A stretch of 64,000 nt of DNA from Marinomonas rhodophyticola (GTDB lineage Bacteria > Pseudomonadota > Gammaproteobacteria > Pseudomonadales > Marinomonadaceae): positions 124,001-188,000 of the forward strand of contig NZ_JAPEUL010000012.1 of the NCBI RefSeq assembly GCF_026113935.1, in the 5' to 3' direction. The notes beneath the pieces are model-generated. The model saw nothing but the letters and a program-made list of their open reading frames with translations, searched no databases and was not told the DNA's origin. Positions within the stretch are counted from its first letter, which is position 1; the number at the start of each line of letters is the position of its first letter. Positions 32,960 through 44,043 of the stretch are shown here, piece by piece. Made by a program: the position numbers and the translations under genes.

Positions 32960-34306
32960 ATGAAGCAGTGGGAATTGACAAGTTGGAGAGAAAAGACGGC
33001 ACTACAACAGCCGGTTTATCCTAATGCGGAGCATTTAGCTCACGTCGAGAAAACATTAGGGAAAATGCCTCCGCTGGTTTTTGCTGGTGAGGCGCGGCAG
33101 TTGAAAAAAGCCCTAGCGCAGGTCGCCAATAGACAGTCATTTCTACTGCAAGGTGGGGATTGTGCGGAGAGTTTCGCGGAGTTTCATGCGAATAATATTC
33201 GCGATACGTTTAAGGTTATGTTGCAAATGGCCGTCGTTTTGACTTATGCCGGTAAATGCCCAGTTGTTAAAGTTGGGCGAATGGCTGGGCAGTTTGCCAA
33301 ACCAAGATCGGCGGGAACAGAGACAATAAATGGTGTTGAGCTGCCGAGTTATCGCGGTGATATTATTAATGGTATTGAGTTTACGGAGCAAGCTAGGGTT
33401 CCAGATCCTGAGCGTTTACTGCAAGTTTATAATCAAAGTGCATCGACCATGAATTTACTTCGTGCCTTTGCTCAGGGTGGATTTGCAGATTTGCATCAGG
33501 TGCATCAATGGAATTTAGATTTCTTAAGTGCGAGTCCAGCTGGTAGTCGTTATCAAGGAGTCGCCGACAAGATAGATGATGCATTACAGTTTATGGAAGC
33601 TTGTGGTATAGGTCCTGGTTTAGCGCAACTTAGAGAGACAGATTTCTATACTTCTCATGAAGCGCTGTTGTTGCCATATGAGCAATCTTTAACTCGTAAG
33701 GATAGCTTGACGGGGGATTGGTACGACTGTTCCGCGCATATGTTGTGGATTGGTGACCGGACTCGCCAGTTGGATGGCGCACACGTAGAATTTCTGCGCG
33801 GCGTAAAAAATCCTATCGGTGTTAAAGCTGGTCCATCTATGGATCCTGAGGACCTTTTGCGTCTGTGTGATGTGTTGAACCCTGAGAATGAAGCCGGTCG
33901 TTTGAATATTATTGTTAGGATGGGTGTTGATAAAGTGGCGGAGGGAATGCCTAAGCTTATTCGTGCCATTCAGCGCGAAGGTAAGCAAGTGGTTTGGAGT
34001 AGTGATCCGATGCACGGCAATACAGTAAAGGCATCAACGGGCTACAAAACGCGCCGTGTAGATGACGTGTTAAGAGAAGTTCAGCAATTCTTCCAAGTTC
34101 ACAATGCAGAAGGTACTTATGCCGGCGGTGTGCATTTTGAAATGACAGGGCAAAACGTGACTGAATGCGTTGGTGGTGCCTTTGAGGTGACGGAAGCGGA
34201 TTTGGCGGATCGATATCACACACATTGTGATCCTCGTTTGAATGCAGATCAGTCTTTAGAGTTGGCTTTCATGATTTCTGAGACGCTAAAAAAAGCAAGA
34301 GCGTGA
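32960..34306 (+). CDS. Class II (plant-type) DAHP synthase
   Basis: 448 aa; first step of the shikimate pathway, joining phosphoenolpyruvate and erythrose-4-phosphate. Class II signatures: [48 protein letters not shown] and [11 protein letters not shown]. The enzyme is unrelated in length and motifs to the short AroF/G/H of E. coli. Class II enzymes also occur in phenazine clusters, but no such genes are near. Confidence 0.93.
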   Translation: MKQWELTSWREKTALQQPVYPNAEHLAHVEKTLGKMPPLVFAGEARQLKKALAQVANRQSFLLQGGDCAESFAEFHANNIRDTFKVMLQMAVVLTYAGKCPVVKVGRMAGQFAKPRSAGTETINGVELPSYRGDIINGIEFTEQARVPDPERLLQVYNQSASTMNLLRAFAQGGFADLHQVHQWNLDFLSASPAGSRYQGVADKIDDALQFMEACGIGPGLAQLRETDFYTSHEALLLPYEQSLTRKDSLTGDWYDCSAHMLWIGDRTRQLDGAHVEFLRGVKNPIGVKAGPSMDPEDLLRLCDVLNPENEAGRLNIIVRMGVDKVAEGMPKLIRAIQREGKQVVWSSDPMHGNTVKASTGYKTRRVDDVLREVQQFFQVHNAEGTYAGGVHFEMTGQNVTECVGGAFEVTEADLADRYHTHCDPRLNADQSLELAFMISETLKKARA

Positions 34307-34320
34307 TGTGCTGACAGCAT

Positions 34321-34363
34321 AAAAAGGCCCAGATTGAATTGTCATCAATCTGGGCCTTTTTAT
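34321..34363. terminator. Bidirectional terminator after DAHP synthase
   Basis: Stem AAAAAGGCCCAGATTGA / TCAATCTGGGCCTTTTT with flanking A and T tracts, placed between converging genes. Confidence 0.92.
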
Positions 34364-34375
34364 TTGCAGAGATGA

Positions 34376-35072
34376 TCAGCCTTTACGGCGACGAAATGCA
34401 GACGTGGCAGATTTAGATGTTACATCAATTTTTGCCATGATGAGTGCCATTTCTTCTGCTTCAGCTTGTTGCTGTGACTTCAATTTTTCTTCGCGTTCCT
34501 TTTTGGCGGCTCTTTCCGCCTCGTTTAGCATTTTTTGAATGCTGGCTTTGCTTTTGGCGCGAGGGGGCGCTTTTTTCTTTTCAGTCGCGGCAGCAACAGG
34601 TGTTCCTAGTCTGTCTTCACCGATAAGCTCGCCAAAAAAAGATTTGGCCGTTGGGGCGGACTCAATTGTCTTTTTTGGTAGTTCTACTGTTTTTTTCCGC
34701 AACTTTTCTTACTTTTTTAGGTTGTTCTGCTGTTGATACGCCATTTGAATCAAATAGCGCTTTTTTGCCAAAGTTTAGGTTGACGGATTTTTCAGCCGTC
34801 TGCGCAATTTTATAGCCTCGCAAACTTTCGCCGTTATAAATAGAAATATAATCCGTTTCTAATTCATAAAGCTCTTCTTTGTCGCTTGTTTCAAATAGTT
34901 CTTCAACTGTAAAAGCTTCAACGCCATTCTCCCTAATGTCGTTGTATAAAGGAAAGTCCAAACCTTCGCTTGTTGCTTCTACGTACTGCTCGAAACGTTG
35001 GAAGCCACTATTGAAAGACGTTCCAATGTAGTGTTTGCCGGAGATGTTATTTGTGATTTTAAAAACGACCAA
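34376..35072 (-). CDS. GIY-YIG domain protein with charged C-terminal tail, probably one gene with a frame break
   Basis: Two overlapping frames are visible on this strand. The upstream one begins MVVFKITNNISGKHYIGTS, a GIY-YIG nuclease-like core with Arg in FQRFEQY and Glu in LETDYISIYN as candidate catalytic residues. The downstream frame is a Lys/Glu/Ala-rich tail ending SAFRRRKG; its only start is a TTG inside the first frame with no ribosome site. One base less in the run of seven T at 34690-34696 fuses them into about 231 aa. I favour one gene with a homopolymer error. Function unknown. Confidence 0.65.
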
Positions 35073-35110
35073 AATCGCTGCCTCTTACGTAATATCTTTT
35101 AATAGCACAT

Positions 35111-35152
35111 AAACCCCAGTCACCAGAGGTAATCCAAAGGTGACTGGGGTTT
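35111..35152 (-). terminator. Terminator after the O-methyltransferase
   Basis: 14-bp perfect inverted repeat AAACCCCAGTCACC / GGTGACTGGGGTTT just downstream of the minus-strand methyltransferase. The T tract is short. Confidence 0.7.
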
Positions 35153-35165
35153 ATAAGAAATGGGT

Positions 35166-35792
35166 TTAGTGTTTTACGACGATGTTGAGACCGTCACGAA
35201 CATTCAAATGAACATTCTCAACTCGTGTGTCTTGCGCAATTAAGCGGTTGACCTGATTTACAGCGACGTCGCTGTTTTCTTTTGGGTCTAGAACTCTTCC
35301 TTGCCATAAGGAGTTATCAATGATGATAAGGCCGCCAGACTTAACAAGCGGTAGTACTGCTTGGTAGTAATTTAGATAGTTGCGCTTATCGGCATCAATA
35401 AAGACAAAGTCAAATTCCCCTTCAAGGGATTCGATTGTATCGAGCGCCGGGCCAAAAATCGTTTGGATTTTTGTGCCATGCTCGCTACGATCAAAAAATG
35501 ATTGAGCGAATTCAATCGCTCTAGGGTTAGTTTCACAGCAAATGAGTTTGCCATCGCTAGGCATGCCCTCGGCGATAGAGAGTGCAGAATAACCAGTAAA
35601 CATACCGATCTCTAGTGCGCGTTTAGGTCGGGCTATTTTTGCCAGGAGCTTCAAGGTGCGGCCAATGGTTTTTCCTGATAACTTGTTCGGGTAGCCCATT
35701 TCAGAATAAGTTCTTTCAACTAATTCAATTAATAGGTCAGGTTCTGCTTGAGTAGTCTCAATGCAGTAGTCGTCAAGGGTTGAAAGATCCAT
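35166..35792 (-). CDS. SAM-dependent O-methyltransferase, caffeoyl-CoA OMT-like
   Basis: 208 aa class I methyltransferase. SAM loop ALEIGMFTGYSALSIAEG, the acidic FVFIDADKRNY with metal-binding Asp residues, and GGLIIIDNSLWQGRV. The domain matches the O-methyltransferase family 3 (COG4122). The natural substrate in bacteria is usually unknown. Transcribed away from thrS. Confidence 0.85.
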   Translation of the reverse strand: MDLSTLDDYCIETTQAEPDLLIELVERTYSEMGYPNKLSGKTIGRTLKLLAKIARPKRALEIGMFTGYSALSIAEGMPSDGKLICCETNPRAIEFAQSFFDRSEHGTKIQTIFGPALDTIESLEGEFDFVFIDADKRNYLNYYQAVLPLVKSGGLIIIDNSLWQGRVLDPKENSDVAVNQVNRLIAQDTRVENVHLNVRDGLNIVVKH

Positions 35793-35891
35793 AGAGCCTT
35801 TTGATAAATGAAGTCTGTGTGAAACGGATGCTAATTTTACTCTGCATGCAGAGAATGTCTATGCCTTAAAGACAGAAAAAAGGCTTGATTT

Positions 35892-35921
35892 TTGTATGTT
35901 ACTGTTTAGCGCCACTATAAA
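35892..35921 (+). promoter_or_regulatory. Probable thrS promoter
   Basis: TTGTAT at 35892 and TATAAA at 35916, 18 bp apart, fit sigma-70 boxes. This would give a leader of about 100 nt containing the operator hairpins described next. Prediction by eye only. Confidence 0.45.
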
Positions 35922-35944
35922 CAGCAATTAAATTAGATTCGCAT

Positions 35945-36006
35945 GCATAATCGAAAAATGCTAATTTATGCGCTGAAATTTACATGTGCTCTTTGGTATG
36001 GAGCAC
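35945..36006 (+). promoter_or_regulatory. Probable thrS translational operator (tRNA-Thr mimic)
   Basis: Two hairpins in the leader. The second (35986-36006) has a 7-bp stem GTGCTCT / GGAGCAC and a 7-nt loop TTGGTAT, shaped like a tRNA anticodon arm with GGU, a threonine anticodon, at the right loop positions. It lies about 35 nt before the ATG. The first hairpin is at 35945-35971 (GCATAA / TTATGC). In E. coli, ThrRS binds such an anticodon-like arm in its own mRNA and blocks translation. Confidence 0.6.
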
Positions 36007-36030
36007 CACTGACTCCGATAGGGGAATAAA

Positions 36031-37968
36031 ATGCCTGTAATTACTTTGCCTGATGGCAGCCAACGCTCTTTTTCAAATCCTGTTACTGTCATGCAAGTGG
36101 CTGAGGATATTGGTCCAGGTCTTGCTAAAGCCACTGTTGCTGGTCGTGTAAATGGTCAGTTGGTTGATGCCTGTGAGCTGATTTCTGATGACGTTACCTT
36201 AAGCATCATTACTGGAAAGGATTCTGAGGGTGTAGAGATTATTCGTCACTCTTTTGCGCACCTTGTTGGGCATGCTGTTAAGCAGCTATACCCGACTGCC
36301 GAAATGGCAATTGGTCCTGTGATTGATGAAGGGTTCTATTACGATATCGCTTATGAGCGCCCCTTTACTCCAGAAGATTTGGTGGCTATTGAAAAGCGTA
36401 TTGGTGAGTTGGTTAAAACCGATTACGATGTTGTTAAGAAAATGACACCGATTGGTGATGCGCGTCAGCAATTTGTTGAACGTGGCGAGACCTATAAGGT
36501 CGCCTTGATTGATGATATGGACGAATCTGTAAAAGAAGTCGGTTTGTATCATCATCAAGAATACATGGATATGTGTCGTGGCCCTCACGTGCCAAACACT
36601 CGAGTGTTGCGTCACTTTAAGTTGATGAAGCTGGCGGGTGCATACTGGCGTGGTGATTCTAATAATGAAATGCTACAGCGTATCTATGGAACGGCGTGGA
36701 ATGATAAAAAAGAATTAAGCGCTTATTTAACTCGAATCGAAGAAGCTGAAAAGCGCGACCATCGTAAGTTAGGTAAGAAATTAGATCTTTTTCATCTTCA
36801 AGAAGAAGCGCCTGGAATGGTATTTTGGCATCCTAAAGGGTGGCGTCTATACCAAGCCGTTGAGCAATACATGCGTCAGAAGCAACTTGATAACCACTAT
36901 CAAGAGGTGAAGACACCACAAATTGTTGACCGTGTGCTGTGGGAGAAATCTGGGCATTGGGGCAAATATCATGAGAATATGTTTACTACGCATTCTGAAA
37001 ATCGTGATTATGCCGTTAAACCGATGAACTGTCCTTGCCACATTCAGGTTTATAATCAGGGGCTGAAAAGTTACCGTGATTTACCATTTCGTATGGCGGA
37101 ATTTGGCTCTTGTCACCGTAACGAGCCTTCTGGTGCGTTACATGGTATTATGCGTGTGCGTAATTTCGTTCAAGACGATGGTCATATTTTTGTAACTGAA
37201 GGTCAAATTCAACAAGAAGTGTCTGAATTTATTGCTTTGTTGCACGAAGTTTATGCAGACTTTGGTTTTGACAATATTATTTATCGCTTGTCTACTCGTC
37301 CTGAACAGCGTGTGGGATCAGATGAAGTTTGGGATAAGGCTGAAAAATCTTTATCAGACGCTTTGGATTCTGCCGGTTTGGAATGGGAAGAGTTGCCAGG
37401 TGAAGGTGCTTTCTACGGACCAAAAATTGAGTTCTCTTTGAAAGATGCCATTGGTCGTGTGTGGCAATGTGGCACCATTCAGGTAGATTTTTCAATGCCA
37501 ACTCGCTTGGGTGCGCAATATGTGTCGGAAGATGGTTCACGCCAAACGCCGGTAATGTTGCACCGAGCGATAGTAGGATCACTTGAGCGTTTTATCGGTA
37601 TTTTGATTGAAGAGACAGAAGGTGCCTTTCCGGTCTGGCTTGCGCCTGAACAAGTTGTTATCATGAACATTACAGACCGCCAAGCAGACTATTGCTCTGA
37701 TTTGGCAAAAACATTGAATTCAAATGGCTTTAGAGCAAAACTTGACTTGAGAAACGAGAAGATCGGGTTTAAAATCCGCGAGCATACTCTTCAACGAGTG
37801 CCGTACATGATTGTAGTTGGTGATAAAGAAGTAGAGCAGAAACAAGTTGCTGTTCGTACTCGTACTGGCGAAGATCTTGGAGTGATGAGTATTTCCGAAT
37901 TTGAAGGTTTGCTTCAAAAAGAAGTTGCTCGCCGTAGCCGTAAACAAGAAATGGAGATAGTACTATAA
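36031..37968 (+). CDS. thrS: Threonyl-tRNA synthetase
   Basis: 645 aa class II synthetase. An N-terminal TGS domain ([14 protein letters not shown]), an editing domain with [10 protein letters not shown] and the [10 protein letters not shown] segment, the catalytic core with [29 protein letters not shown] and the zinc ligands, and an anticodon-binding C-terminus. AGGGGA precedes the ATG. Leads the thrS-infC-rpmI-rplT-pheST-ihfA set. Confidence 0.97.
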   Translation: MPVITLPDGSQRSFSNPVTVMQVAEDIGPGLAKATVAGRVNGQLVDACELISDDVTLSIITGKDSEGVEIIRHSFAHLVGHAVKQLYPTAEMAIGPVIDEGFYYDIAYERPFTPEDLVAIEKRIGELVKTDYDVVKKMTPIGDARQQFVERGETYKVALIDDMDESVKEVGLYHHQEYMDMCRGPHVPNTRVLRHFKLMKLAGAYWRGDSNNEMLQRIYGTAWNDKKELSAYLTRIEEAEKRDHRKLGKKLDLFHLQEEAPGMVFWHPKGWRLYQAVEQYMRQKQLDNHYQEVKTPQIVDRVLWEKSGHWGKYHENMFTTHSENRDYAVKPMNCPCHIQVYNQGLKSYRDLPFRMAEFGSCHRNEPSGALHGIMRVRNFVQDDGHIFVTEGQIQQEVSEFIALLHEVYADFGFDNIIYRLSTRPEQRVGSDEVWDKAEKSLSDALDSAGLEWEELPGEGAFYGPKIEFSLKDAIGRVWQCGTIQVDFSMPTRLGAQYVSEDGSRQTPVMLHRAIVGSLERFIGILIEETEGAFPVWLAPEQVVIMNITDRQADYCSDLAKTLNSNGFRAKLDLRNEKIGFKIREHTLQRVPYMIVVGDKEVEQKQVAVRTRTGEDLGVMSISEFEGLLQKEVARRSRKQEMEIVL

Positions 37969-38510
37969 AAGGTAATATGAATCGTGGACGTACCGCTAGT
38001 AAGCAGCGTCCTCTAATCAACGAGAACATTCGAGCTACCGAAGTGCGTTTGATCGCTGCTGATGGTGAACAAGTTGGCGTTGTCTCTCTTGAAGAGGCAC
38101 TAAAAGCAGCTCAAGAGGCTGCTTTAGACTTAGTGCAAATTGCTGATTCAGATCCGATTGTTTGCAAAATCATGGACTACGGCAAGCATATTTTTGAAGC
38201 GAAGAAAGCGAAAGCTGCGCAAAAGAAAAATGCGAAGCAGATCCAGGTTAAAGAAATGAAATTCCGTCCAGGGACGGAGGAAGGGGATTATCAGGTGAAA
38301 CTCCGCAACCTGATACGTTTCCTTGAAGGCGGGGATAAGGCCAAAGTGTCGTTACGATACCGCGGTCGTGAAATGGCCCATCAGGAGCTTGGTATGCAGC
38401 TTATGAATCGAGTCGCAGCAGACTTAGAAGATTATGGTGTAGTAGAGCAAGCTGCGAAAATGGAAGGTCGTCAATTGACTATGGTGCTAGGCCCCAAAAA
38501 GAAGAAGTAA
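37965..38510 (+). CDS. infC: Translation initiation factor IF-3
   Basis: About 181 aa. Core segments [31 protein letters not shown] and [14 protein letters not shown] are typical. The usual annotated start would be ATG 37977. However, the frame is open upstream to an ATA at 37965 that overlaps the thrS stop: ATA AAA GGT AAT ATG encodes (M)KGNM, similar to the E. coli MKGG start, which uses the rare AUU codon. A GGAG lies 8 nt before the ATA. I give the longer form; the ATG start remains possible. Confidence 0.9.
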   Translation: MKGNMNRGRTASKQRPLINENIRATEVRLIAADGEQVGVVSLEEALKAAQEAALDLVQIADSDPIVCKIMDYGKHIFEAKKAKAAQKKNAKQIQVKEMKFRPGTEEGDYQVKLRNLIRFLEGGDKAKVSLRYRGREMAHQELGMQLMNRVAADLEDYGVVEQAAKMEGRQLTMVLGPKKKK

Positions 38511-38525
38511 TTTTAAGTAATTTGG

Positions 38526-38549
38526 CTTTAAGGGCTTCGGCTCTTAAAG
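38526..38549 (+). promoter_or_regulatory. Hairpin between infC and rpmI
   Basis: Ten-base-pair stem CTTTAAGGGC / GCTCTTAAAG with a stable TTCG tetraloop. No T tract follows, so a terminator is unlikely. It may take part in ribosomal protein L20 feedback or mRNA processing; both ideas are inference. Confidence 0.5.
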
Positions 38550-38603
38550 ACTAAACTATGGAAAAATTACACTAACATTAACGAATGCGAGAGTGGTTTT
38601 ATC

Positions 38604-38798
38604 ATGTCCAAAATTAAGTCACACAGTGGCGCAGCTAAGCGCTTCAAACGTACCGCGAATGGTTTTAAACATAAACAGTCTCATACTAGTCATATTTTGA
38701 CTAAAAAATCGACTAAGCGTAAGCGTCATCTTCGTCCTATGGGACAGATCGCGCAGTGCGATAAAGCGTCTATTGTACGCATGTTGCCATACATCTAA
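38604..38798 (+). CDS. rpmI: 50S ribosomal protein L35
   Basis: 64 aa, very basic. [20 protein letters not shown] and the tail [12 protein letters not shown] match L35. Lies between infC and rplT as usual, and is probably co-regulated by L20. Confidence 0.97.
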   Translation: MSKIKSHSGAAKRFKRTANGFKHKQSHTSHILTKKSTKRKRHLRPMGQIAQCDKASIVRMLPYI

Positions 38799-38845
38799 GT
38801 CTAGATTTTTTTAGTTCATTAATTTATTAGTAAAAGGTTTATATT

Positions 38846-39202
38846 ATGCCTCGCGTAAAACGTGGTGTTCAGGCTCGTCGCCGTCACAAAAAGATTTTAA
38901 AGCAAGCTAAAGGTTACTACGGTGCACGTAGCCGTGTATTTCGTGTAGCAAAACAAGCTGTTATCAAAGCTGGTCAGTATCAGTACCGTGACCGTCGTCA
39001 GCGTAAACGTCAATTCCGCGCATTGTGGATTGCTCGTATTAACGCTGCTGCACGTATCAATGGTCTGTCTTACAGCCGTTTCATTGCTGGCTTGAAACAA
39101 GCAGCTATTGAAATTGACCGTAAGGTTTTGGCTGACCTAGCTGTGTACGAGAAAGAAGTTTTTGCTGCTATCGTTGAAAAAGCGAAAGTAAGCTTGGCTT
39201 AA
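38846..39202 (+). CDS. rplT: 50S ribosomal protein L20
   Basis: 118 aa, basic. [19 protein letters not shown] and [18 protein letters not shown] are the RNA-binding N-terminal segments of L20. L20 represses rpmI-rplT translation in E. coli. AAAAGG lies before the ATG. Confidence 0.98.
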   Translation: MPRVKRGVQARRRHKKILKQAKGYYGARSRVFRVAKQAVIKAGQYQYRDRRQRKRQFRALWIARINAAARINGLSYSRFIAGLKQAAIEIDRKVLADLAVYEKEVFAAIVEKAKVSLA

Positions 39203-39281
39203 TTTCTGACGTAGCCTTAGGGTGATTCAATCTTGATAGATGTAATCTTAATAGAGCGAGTCATTCAATGCAGTCTTTGAT

Positions 39282-39320
39282 AGGGGAAGAGCCAATGGTT
39301 CTTCCCCTATTTTATTTTTT
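39282..39320 (+). terminator. Terminator/attenuator directly before pheS
   Basis: Stem AGGGGAAGA / TCTTCCCCT followed by ATTTTATTTTTT. It ends 12 bp before the pheS ATG, leaving no room for another promoter, so pheS mRNA must read through it. This suits attenuation control, as known for pheST in E. coli, though no Phe-rich leader peptide is obvious. Confidence 0.75.
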
Positions 39321-39331
39321 GGAGTGTGTAA

Positions 39332-40328
<997 letters not shown>

Positions 40329-40350
40329 CCAGTCGACCTAGGATATTGTT

Positions 40351-42735
40351 ATGAAAATTAGTGAGAATTGGCTAAGAGAGTGGGTCAATCCAGGTATCAG
40401 TAGTGATGACTTGGCTGCTCAGATTACCCTAGCTGGCCTTGAAGTGGATGAAGTATTACCCGTAGCGTCGGCATTTACAGGTGTTGTCGTAGGAGAAATT
40501 ATCAGTGCTGAACCTCATCCGGATGCCGATAAATTGCAAGTGTGCAAAGTATCTGATGGCGTAGAAACTTTTCAGGTTGTCTGTGGCGCACCAAATGCAC
40601 GTCCTGGTATCAAAATACCTTTTGCTAAAATTGGTGCCGTATTGGGTGCGGATTTTAAAATCAAAAAGGCCAAACTGCGTCAAGTGGAATCCTTTGGAAT
40701 GCTTTGCTCTGCTTCTGAATTGGGCTTGAGTGATGACCATGATGGCATTATGGAACTGCCCGTCAGTGCCCAAACGGGCGAAGATTTCCGAGCGTTTTTA
40801 GGGCTTGATGATCAGATTATTGATGTCGACTTAACGCCTAACCGCAGTGACTGTTTGAGTGTTGCTGGTTTAGCTCGTGAAGTGGGCGTGTTAAATAAGT
40901 TGGATGTGACTCCGGTACAAATTACACCCGCTACGGTTGTTGTGGATGATGCTTTCCCAGTGCGAGTTGAGGCGACAGACGCTTGTCCTCGTTATTTGGG
41001 GCGTGTTGTACGTGGCGTTGATGTAAGTGCTCAAACGCCTCTGTGGATGGTGGAGAAGCTTCGCCGCAGTGGCATTCGCTCTATTGATCCAATTGTCGAT
41101 ATTACCAACTACGTCATGCTTGAATTAGGCCAGCCTATGCACGCCTTCGATTTGGCGAATTTGTCGGGTTCGATCGTTGTGCGCATGGCGAAGAAAGATG
41201 AGCAAATTGTCTTATTGGATGGTCAGAAAGTAACGCTTCGTGATGATACCTTGGTGATTGCCGATGAGAATGCACCATTGGCTATTGCTGGCATAATGGG
41301 AGGAGAAGGCTCTGGTGTAAGTGCACAGACGAAAGACATCTTTCTTGAAAGTGCTTTCTTTGCTCCATTGGCGTTGGCTGGTAAGGCCCGTTCTTATGGT
41401 TTGCATACGGATTCTTCTCACCGTTTTGAGCGTGGTGTGGATGCCACACTTCAAGATAAAGCCATTGAGCGTGCTACCGCGTTGGTTATTGAGATTGCTG
41501 GCGGTCAAGTGGGGCCTATCACTCATGCCGTAGCTGAGTCGGCGTTGCCAGACGCTGCGATTGTGACGCTACGTCGTAAAAAGCTAGATCAGTATTTGGC
41601 AATGTCGATTGACAAGGACTTGGTGACAGACATTCTAACACGTCTTGGCCTAGAGATGATTGAGGTGACAGACGATGCTTGGACGACCAAAGCGCCATCC
41701 CATCGTTTTGATATTGCGATTGAGGCTGATTTAATCGAAGAGGTGGCTCGTATCTATGGTTACGATAACCTTCCTTCTTCTATGCCTCAAGCGGCGGTGA
41801 ATTTTACGTCTTTGCCTGAGTCGAAAACACAGATTCAAGTGTTGCGCTCTATTTTGGTATCGCAGGGTTATCAAGAGGCGGTCACTTACAGTTTTATCGA
41901 TCCCGTATTGAGTAAACAATTTTTGCCGAATATTGAGCCAGTGCCATTAGCGAATCCTATTTCGGCTGATATGGGAGTAATGCGTCCTAGTTTGGTCCCA
42001 GGCTTAGTGAGAGCGTATCTTTATAATCAAAATCGTCAGCAGTCTCGTGTTCGCCTATTTGAAACAGGTCGCCGCTTTATTGGATCTGTTGAGGCATTGG
42101 CAGAATTAGACCAGCAGCAACAGATCGCGGGTTTAATTGCAGGCTCTCGTCATGCTGAAGCTTGGTACCACGGCAATGAGAAAGTCGACTTTTATGATCT
42201 AAAAGCACATGTAGAAGCTTTGTTTGCTTTGAATAATGGCGGCAAACCAACTTATGAGCGTTCTGAGTGCGAGTTTTTACACCCAGGTCGTTCTGCTGAT
42301 ATCTTCTTGGATGGTCAGTTTGTCGGTTTGATGGGGGAGTTGCATCCTCAGCTCTCTAAGACATTAGGTGCAAATCAGCCTATTTATGTTTTTGATATTG
42401 CTTTGTCGGCTGTGTTAAATGCGACCTTGCCAGAATACGAGGCGGTTTCTCGTTTCCCTGAAGTTCGTCGTGACTTGGCCTTGTTGGTTGATCGTTCTGT
42501 GCCTGTTAGCGCGTTGGAAAAAGTCATTGCTTCGGCTGCCGGTGATGCGCTAAAAAATGTTTTGGTTTTTGATGTTTATCAGGGGCAAGGCATTGATGAA
42601 ACGAAAAAAAGTGTCGCTTTGGGCTTGACGTGGCAGCATCCTTCACACACTCTTAGTGATGAAGAAGTGAACAACTCAGTCGAACAAACTGTCGCAGCCT
42701 TGTCTGAGCAGTTGGGAGCCGTTGTAAGGGGGTAG
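40351..42735 (+). CDS. pheT: Phenylalanyl-tRNA synthetase beta subunit
   Basis: 794 aa, intact. An N-terminal tRNA-binding (EMAP-like) domain at about 40-150 ([17 protein letters not shown]), the B3/B4 editing domain, B5 with [10 protein letters not shown] and [18 protein letters not shown], and a C-terminal ferredoxin-fold anticodon-binding domain. Follows pheS by 22 bp, forming the (alpha-beta)2 enzyme. Confidence 0.97.
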   Translation: MKISENWLREWVNPGISSDDLAAQITLAGLEVDEVLPVASAFTGVVVGEIISAEPHPDADKLQVCKVSDGVETFQVVCGAPNARPGIKIPFAKIGAVLGADFKIKKAKLRQVESFGMLCSASELGLSDDHDGIMELPVSAQTGEDFRAFLGLDDQIIDVDLTPNRSDCLSVAGLAREVGVLNKLDVTPVQITPATVVVDDAFPVRVEATDACPRYLGRVVRGVDVSAQTPLWMVEKLRRSGIRSIDPIVDITNYVMLELGQPMHAFDLANLSGSIVVRMAKKDEQIVLLDGQKVTLRDDTLVIADENAPLAIAGIMGGEGSGVSAQTKDIFLESAFFAPLALAGKARSYGLHTDSSHRFERGVDATLQDKAIERATALVIEIAGGQVGPITHAVAESALPDAAIVTLRRKKLDQYLAMSIDKDLVTDILTRLGLEMIEVTDDAWTTKAPSHRFDIAIEADLIEEVARIYGYDNLPSSMPQAAVNFTSLPESKTQIQVLRSILVSQGYQEAVTYSFIDPVLSKQFLPNIEPVPLANPISADMGVMRPSLVPGLVRAYLYNQNRQQSRVRLFETGRRFIGSVEALAELDQQQQIAGLIAGSRHAEAWYHGNEKVDFYDLKAHVEALFALNNGGKPTYERSECEFLHPGRSADIFLDGQFVGLMGELHPQLSKTLGANQPIYVFDIALSAVLNATLPEYEAVSRFPEVRRDLALLVDRSVPVSALEKVIASAAGDALKNVLVFDVYQGQGIDETKKSVALGLTWQHPSHTLSDEEVNNSVEQTVAALSEQLGAVVRG

Positions 42736-42739
42736 ATTT

Positions 42740-43036
42740 ATGGGATCGTTGACAAAAGCGGATCTTGCTGAAAACTTGGTGGACACCATTGGTTTAAGCA
42801 AAAAAGACGCAAAAGACCTTGTGGAAGGTTTTTTTGATGTCGTGCGTCATTCTTTAATAGAAAGACAGCAAGTTAAGTTGTCGGGGTTTGGTAACTTTGA
42901 AGTGCGCGAGAAGAGTCAGCGTCCTGGTCGAAATCCTAAAACGGGCGAAGAAATCCCAATTACAGCGCGTACCGTTGTTACTTTTCGACCTGGGCAGAAG
43001 CTTAAGTCGAAAGTAGAAGACTATATGCAAGAGTAA
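42740..43036 (+). CDS. ihfA: Integration host factor alpha subunit
   Basis: 98 aa DNA-bending HU/IHF protein. [10 protein letters not shown], the beta-arm segment [20 protein letters not shown] and the end KLKSKVEDY are characteristic. Four bp after pheT, the same order as in E. coli. Confidence 0.97.
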   Translation: MGSLTKADLAENLVDTIGLSKKDAKDLVEGFFDVVRHSLIERQQVKLSGFGNFEVREKSQRPGRNPKTGEEIPITARTVVTFRPGQKLKSKVEDYMQE

Positions 43037-43055
43037 GGTTGCTATTTAGGTTATT

Positions 43056-43084
43056 AAAAGCCATCCAGTAGGATGGCTTTTTTA
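43056..43084 (+). terminator. Rho-independent terminator after ihfA
   Basis: Stem AAAAGCCATCC / GGATGGCTTTT with an AGTA loop and a T tract. The 180 bp between here and the tRNA promoter show nothing else I can name. Confidence 0.9.
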
Positions 43085-43260
43085 ATTCTACAGGATAGGG
43101 AGATCCTGTTGAGTCTTTCTGGGGCTTTCTATGTGATATTTGCCACACCCTTCGATGTTGGTCATAAACTTGAACGAGAAAGATATTTAGATCAATGTTT
43201 AAGCAGTTATCTGGCTGAATTTTAGTATGATGATTAAATTGAAAAAAACTTAATAAAAGT

Positions 43261-43296
43261 CTTCCCTTTTCAATTTGTTATAGTAATATACGCACC
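43261..43296 (+). promoter_or_regulatory. Possible stable-RNA promoter for the tRNA array
   Basis: TAATAT at 43284 followed by the GC-rich discriminator CGCACCC, a pattern common at tRNA and rRNA promoters subject to stringent control. The -35 match (TTCCCT) is weak. Confidence 0.4.
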
Positions 43297-43335
43297 CGCT
43301 GACAGAGACAGAGTTTAACTCTTTCAATGTAAGTT

Positions 43336-43414
<79 letters not shown>

Positions 43415-43427
43415 AAATTTGAGAAAT

Positions 43428-43503
43428 GCCGCTATAGCTCAGTTGGTAGAGCATCTGACTTGTAATCAGAGGGTCCCGAGTTCGACTCTTGGTGGCGGCA
43501 CCA
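43428..43503 (+). tRNA. tRNA-Thr (TGT), copy 1
   Basis: 76 nt, CCA encoded. Anticodon stem TCTGA / TCAGA with loop CTTGTAA, anticodon TGT. Confidence 0.96.
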
Positions 43504-43567
43504 GTTTTGGTCGAAGTTCTTTTCTTGATTATGGGAAAGAGCAAAAAAAGATTTTACTTTTAGTAAA

Positions 43568-43643
43568 GCCGCTATAGCTCAGTTGGTAGAGCATCTGACT
43601 TGTAATCAGAGGGTCCCGAGTTCGACTCTTGGTGGCGGCACCA
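43568..43643 (+). tRNA. tRNA-Thr (TGT), copy 2
   Basis: Identical in sequence to copy 1; the 64-bp spacer differs from the later spacers. Confidence 0.96.
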
Positions 43644-43683
43644 CTTCTTAGGAAGTTTTTAAAAGTAAACTGCGTCATGTAAT

Positions 43684-43759
43684 GCCGCTATAGCTCAGTT
43701 GGTAGAGCATCTGACTTGTAATCAGAGGGTCCCGAGTTCGACTCTTGGTGGCGGCACCA
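43684..43759 (+). tRNA. tRNA-Thr (TGT), copy 3
   Basis: Identical to copy 1. The spacer after it holds TTTACTTAT / ATAAGTAAA, a small hairpin. Confidence 0.96.
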
Positions 43760-43804
43760 TTTACTTATAGATAATAAGTAAATCACAATTTGATTTAGCG
43801 TTAA

Positions 43805-43880
43805 GCCGCTATAGCTCAGTTGGTAGAGCATCTGACTTGTAATCAGAGGGTCCCGAGTTCGACTCTTGGTGGCGGCACCA
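43805..43880 (+). tRNA. tRNA-Thr (TGT), copy 4
   Basis: Identical to copy 1. Together with its spacer it repeats the preceding 121-bp unit exactly. Confidence 0.96.
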
Positions 43881-43925
43881 TTTACTTATAGATAATAAGT
43901 AAATCACAATTTGATTTAGCGTTAA

Positions 43926-44001
43926 GCCGCTATAGCTCAGTTGGTAGAGCATCTGACTTGTAATCAGAGGGTCCCGAGTTCGACTCTTGGTGGCGGCACC
44001 A
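43926..44001 (+). tRNA. tRNA-Thr (TGT), copy 5
   Basis: Identical to copy 1; last threonine copy before the Val-Asp array. Confidence 0.96.
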
Positions 44002-44043
44002 CTTACTTAATAAGTAAGTTTGGCAATAGCGTTGGATATTGTT

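Noticed and set aside
32960-34306. Phenazine-type biosynthetic cluster suggested by the class II DAHP synthase
   Set aside because: No phenazine or other secondary-metabolite genes flank it; it stands alone with its own terminator and fits a housekeeping role.
39203-39300. A phenylalanine-rich leader peptide before pheS
   Set aside because: A frame from ATG 39269 exists, but its Phe and Tyr codons fall in the terminator T tract, not before the stem, and no ribosome site is clear.
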